This document shows positions 43,904 to 47,028 of a stretch of 47,028 bases of DNA, piece after piece. The position numbers and the translations under genes are program-made. The stretch's first letter is position 1; every line of letters begins with the position of its first letter. The notes under the pieces were generated by a model. That model saw nothing but the letters and a program-made list of their open reading frames with translations. It was not told where the DNA came from and searched no databases. Origin of the DNA: Chromatiales bacterium (lineage in GTDB: Bacteria > Pseudomonadota > Gammaproteobacteria > Chromatiales > Chromatiaceae); assembly GCA_028280505.1 (NCBI GenBank), contig JANQLO010000075.1:1-47028 (forward strand), read 5' to 3'.

Positions 43904-45122
43904 TACGACGCAGCCTCCGTTGAATGTTGGCGCGTAGCACCAGGTGATCGATCAGCGGTGCGAACACGTTCATAAACAGGATCACCAGCATGACCGATTC
44001 CGGGTAGGCCGGATTGACCACCCGCACCAGTACGATCAGCACACCGATGGATAATCCGTAAATCCATTTGCCTCGCTCGGTGTAGGACGAGGTGACCGGG
44101 TCGGTCACCATGAACACCGTGGCGAAGGCCCAGCCGCCCAGCACCATGTGCCACCAGAAGGGCACCGCGAACATCGGGTTGGTATCCGAACCGATCAGAT
44201 TGAGCAGCGTTGCCATCACTATGGTGCCGACCACCACGCCGGCAATGACGCGCCACGAGGCGACCCGGGTCCACAGTAAAATCACCGCGCCGATCAAACA
44301 GGCGGCCGCAGAGGTCTCGCCCAGCGAGCCGAGCTGAAAGCCGAGAAAGGTATCCCACCAAGTGAGGCCGAGCGCGTCGGTCGGCACGCCCTCTTGTTTC
44401 ATCTGTGCCATCACGGTGGCACCGCTGTAGCCGTCGGCCCAGTATTCGTTGGCCAGTGGTGTCCAGACCTGGTCGCCGGTGATCTGTGCCGGGTACGAAT
44501 AGAATAAGGCGGCGCGCGCAACCAATGCCGGGTTGAGGAAGTTCATCCCGGTGCCGCCGAATACCTCTTTGGCGATCACTACGCCCCAGGTGATGCCGAT
44601 GGCGGCCTGCCACAAGGGTGTCGTTGCCGGCAGGATCAGCGGGAAGATCAGGCCGGTGACCAGGAAGCCTTCGTTGATCGGGTGTTTACGCACGATCGAG
44701 AAGATCACTTCCCAAGTGCCGCCAATCACCATGGTGACGATGTACAAGGGGATGAAATACAGCGATCCATGTATAACGTTCGCCAGCATGCTGCCCGGGT
44801 CGTAGCCGACCCCGAGCAGATCGATCACGGCATAACGCCAGCCGCTCAACTCGCCGATCCGTGTCGGGTCGAGCGCCAGATTGGCCTGCAAACCGGCGTT
44901 GTACATGGCCCACAGCACACAAGGCATTAGCGCGATGACCACGATGATCATCATGCGCTTGAGGTCCATGCCGTCACGCAGGTGAACGTTGCCGCGGGTT
45001 ACTTCGCCGGGCGTATAGAGGAACGAATCGAGCGCTTCCCACAAGGGATAGAAACGCTGCAGGCGCCCCCCTTTTTCGAAATGCTTGCCTTGACGGTCGA
45101 GAAAGTTGCGTAGGCGACTCAT
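43893..45122 (-). CDS. nqrB: Na+-NQR subunit B, FMN-bearing channel subunit
   Basis: 409 residues with about ten helices; NqrB carries the Na+ path. The covalent FMN site is SGATVMA (about residue 236). HPINEGFLVTGLIFPLILP, FGGTGMNFLNPALVARA and DPVTSSYTERGKWIYG are strongly conserved. The ATG at 45122 overlaps the nqrA stop by one base. Confidence 0.96.
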   Translation of the reverse strand: MSRLRNFLDRQGKHFEKGGRLQRFYPLWEALDSFLYTPGEVTRGNVHLRDGMDLKRMMIIVVIALMPCVLWAMYNAGLQANLALDPTRIGELSGWRYAVIDLLGVGYDPGSMLANVIHGSLYFIPLYIVTMVIGGTWEVIFSIVRKHPINEGFLVTGLIFPLILPATTPLWQAAIGITWGVVIAKEVFGGTGMNFLNPALVARAALFYSYPAQITGDQVWTPLANEYWADGYSGATVMAQMKQEGVPTDALGLTWWDTFLGFQLGSLGETSAAACLIGAVILLWTRVASWRVIAGVVVGTIVMATLLNLIGSDTNPMFAVPFWWHMVLGGWAFATVFMVTDPVTSSYTERGKWIYGLSIGVLIVLVRVVNPAYPESVMLVILFMNVFAPLIDHLVLRANIQRRLRRSER

Positions 45123-46558
45123 CAAAGGTCCTCGCGAATCCGTTCGAGCGTTTGGCGCAACAAGGGGCCGTAGTCGTACTTGCCCGGGCAGACATAGGTC
45201 GCGAGCGCCACGTCTTCTTCGTCCAGTTCCAGGCAGCCGAGTTGTTCGGCGAGTTCGAGGTCGCCGGTGATCAGGGCGCGCAGCAGATAGGTCGGCTCCA
45301 TGTCCATCGGCATCACCCGTTCATAGGTGCCGATGGGCACCATCGGCCGGGCCGAGCCGTGGGTCGTCGTCGTGAAATCGAAACGGCTGGGCCGCATCAG
45401 TGCTGAGAGAAAGGCATTGGTCACGGAAAAAATCCGTCCGCCCGGTTTCAGCCAGCCGAGCATCTCGCGTTTGTCACCCTCGGGCAATGCGCAGATCTGA
45501 TTATGGTAGCGACCGAGATAGCCGGTGGTCTCATCGTCGACCGTGTGTCCGCCGAGTACCGAGCCTGCGATGATCCGGTGCCGCCCGGGCAAGAGTTCGC
45601 CGTCGATCAACTCGCTGATCCGGGCGCCGAGCCGGGTCCGGATCAGCCGTGGCCGGTGCATACCGGGACCGGCCAGAGCGACTATCCGGCATGGGTCGAC
45701 CCGGCCGGTCTCGAACAACACGCCGATCGCGACGACGTCTTGATAGCCGATGTGCCAGACCGTCTTCTCGCGGTGTACCGGCTCGAGCAGATGGATATGG
45801 GTGCCGGGTGCGCCGGCGGGGTGCGGGCCGTCGAAGCGCTCGTGGTTGATCTCGCTATCGGCAGGGGCGCGCAGGTGGGTGCGTCCCCGGGTGCACAAAT
45901 AGGTGTGGCCGGGAGTCAGTCGGGATATCACACGCAGGCCCAGTTCGAACTGCGGCTCGCGTCCCTTCAGCACGATCTCGGGATCGGGCGCCAGCGGATG
46001 GGTGTCTATCGCTGTAGCGAAAATGGCGCTGGGTACCGAGCCGGGCTCCGGAATGCGCGAGTAGGGCCGGGTGCGGAATGCGGTCCATAGACCGGCCTCG
46101 AGCAATAGCGCACGGACGTCGTCGGCGCTGAGTGATTCGGGCGGTGCGCCGGTGAAGCTGTCAAAGCCGGTTTCCTCGCCCCGGCCGTGCGGCTCTTCTG
46201 GCGACAGCTCGATCACCACCGACAACAGCTTGCGCCGCTCACCGCGGTGAATGGCGGTGATTTGTCCGGCGACCGGTGCGGCGAAGGCGACATCGGGTGC
46301 CGATTTATCGTGGAAAAGGCGCTGACCGCAGCGCACATGGTCGCCGACCTGGACCTCCATGCCGGGCTTCAGACCGGGGTAGTCGTCGGCGATTAACGCC
46401 ACTTGGCTCAGCGGCGGGCCGTCCTCGATCACCGGCTCGGGTGCGCCGGCGATCGGGAGATCGAGTCCACGGCCGACCTTGTGCACCCCGGACCAAGGTC
46501 GCCGGGACAACGTGGATTGCGTCTTTTTGCTGCGTCGCGCGTGTCGGCCGATTTCCAT
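45122..46558 (-). CDS. nqrA: Na+-NQR subunit A
   Basis: 478-residue cytoplasmic subunit, first gene of the operon nqrABCDEF-nqrM. RGLDLPIAGAPEP marks the usual beginning of the domain (about residue 30), VGDHVRCGQRLFHDK and FAAPVAGQITAIHRGERR follow the biotinyl-lipoyl-like fold, and TYVCPGKYDYGPLLR closes the protein. The basic N-terminal extension of about 28 residues is longer than in Vibrio NqrA, so translation may start at a later GTG (46486). No clear Shine-Dalgarno precedes 46558. Confidence 0.95.
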   Translation of the reverse strand: MEIGRHARRSKKTQSTLSRRPWSGVHKVGRGLDLPIAGAPEPVIEDGPPLSQVALIADDYPGLKPGMEVQVGDHVRCGQRLFHDKSAPDVAFAAPVAGQITAIHRGERRKLLSVVIELSPEEPHGRGEETGFDSFTGAPPESLSADDVRALLLEAGLWTAFRTRPYSRIPEPGSVPSAIFATAIDTHPLAPDPEIVLKGREPQFELGLRVISRLTPGHTYLCTRGRTHLRAPADSEINHERFDGPHPAGAPGTHIHLLEPVHREKTVWHIGYQDVVAIGVLFETGRVDPCRIVALAGPGMHRPRLIRTRLGARISELIDGELLPGRHRIIAGSVLGGHTVDDETTGYLGRYHNQICALPEGDKREMLGWLKPGGRIFSVTNAFLSALMRPSRFDFTTTTHGSARPMVPIGTYERVMPMDMEPTYLLRALITGDLELAEQLGCLELDEEDVALATYVCPGKYDYGPLLRQTLERIREDL

Positions 46559-46952
46559 TAATGAGACTCTTTACAAGCGTCTGTAGGAATCCTGAATCGC
46601 CATCGGCCTGCCCTTCTTCAACGACGCAAGAGGTCGAATCCGCCGGTGCGGGTCGCGATCTCGAGCATCGTGGTTGAACAACCGGGCCGCGTGCTGCCGG
46701 CTATTTTTCTTATTCTCCAGCTCGAGGCCCGGCTTGCACGTTTTGCTTATCCTAGTTGGTCTTTGGCGTTCTTGCCATCGTGCAGCGGTTAACTTCGTTG
46801 ATGGGTTGCCTGCTGGAAAGGCTGAGCGCGATGTGATCACGGCGATGCTGAAAGTGTGCTCCGTGTAGCTTGTGCTCGTTTCGCTCTCCATGGTCGGCCG
46901 CTATAAATCCGACAGACTGCTAGCCTGCATATTGCACGAAGGCGGAGCCGGA
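46559..46952 (+). other. 394-bp gap upstream of the nqr operon
   Basis: No gene is supported; a 106-codon minus-strand frame (46571-46891) has no recognised features. The region must hold the nqr promoter (minus) and that of the gene entering at 46953 (plus). A 7-bp inverted repeat CCGGGCC/GGCCCGG spans 46682-46736 but is widely spaced. Confidence 0.5.
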
Positions 46953-47028
46953 ATGATCGAAAAAACCCGGGTTATCAAAAAATCGTACATCGCTTTGCTC
47001 TCGATGGCGCAGATAGGCTTTGTCCTAT
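46953..47028 (+). CDS. Start of an unidentified gene, cut by the window edge
   Basis: 25 codons beginning MIEKTRVIKKSYIALLSMAQ after GGAG at 46944-46947, five bases before the ATG. A basic N-terminus followed by a hydrophobic stretch suggests a signal peptide or first membrane helix. The family cannot be told from this fragment. Confidence 0.45.
   Translation, partial: MIEKTRVIKKSYIALLSMAQIGFVL

Noticed and set aside
46571..46891. 106-codon minus-strand ORF upstream of nqrA
   Set aside because: Composition is low-complexity basic/polar with no conserved motif, and it occupies the place where the nqr promoter is expected.

Overview
The window reads as a chromosomal segment of a moderately GC-rich gammaproteobacterium. 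Its gene content and order (his genes, a DegS-like protease, Nif3, petABC, sspAB) recall Chromatiales-like and sulfur-oxidising lineages, but this is an inference from protein resemblance and synteny and no rRNA is present to confirm it. Respiration uses a cytochrome bc1 complex. A seven-gene Mrp Na+/H+ antiporter and a complete Na+-translocating NADH:quinone reductase point to sodium-based energetics, as in marine or haloalkaline bacteria. A chemotaxis receptor behind a sigma-28-type promoter suggests a flagellated cell.

Layout. 1-2.9 kb: histidine genes (hisG end, hisD, a cysteine-rich GDCCVxC protein, hisC) coupled by 4-bp overlaps. 2.9-4.6 kb, minus strand: DegS/AlgW-type periplasmic protease and two small proteins. 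4.6-9.3 kb, plus strand: Nif3-like protein, petABC with a clear terminator, sspA and sspB. 9.3-12.9 kb, minus strand: thiS, thiG, trmB, fetA, fetB and a DUF3301 protein. 13-16.9 kb, plus strand: a long-chain acyl-CoA ligase and a redoxin/cytochrome c/copper-monooxygenase-like fusion.

16.95-24.28 kb is the most unusual part. The 5' half of a tRNA-Gly(CCC) lies at 16954 and the matching 3' half at 24258, in the same orientation and with complementary acceptor strands, so about 7.3 kb appears inserted into one tRNA gene. The insert carries a second, intact tRNA-Gly(CCC), a pair of 100-bp inverted repeats (about 90% identical), and between the repeats five co-directional genes: a lipid-flippase-like protein, a HAD-UbiA phosphoribosyltransferase, DprE1-like and DprE2-like epimerase subunits, and a GT-C glycosyltransferase with AftB-like features. 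Together they look like a portable pathway that makes polyprenyl-phosphate D-arabinofuranose and uses it on a surface glycan or glycoprotein.

24.3-28.3 kb returns to housekeeping genes: DUF2788, DUF2189 and SCO proteins on minus; a DUF2007 protein, mutY, yggX and tRNA-Phe on plus. 28.3-34.7 kb is a second accessory stretch: a chemotaxis receptor, a structured non-coding region, a decayed IS3-type transposase, divergent gtrA and gtrB, and a GT-C glycosyltransferase, with low gene density and lower apparent GC in places. 34.8-46.6 kb holds mrpABCDEFG (plus) facing nqrABCDEF-nqrM (minus), so two sodium-handling operons converge. The window ends in the first codons of an unidentified plus-strand gene.
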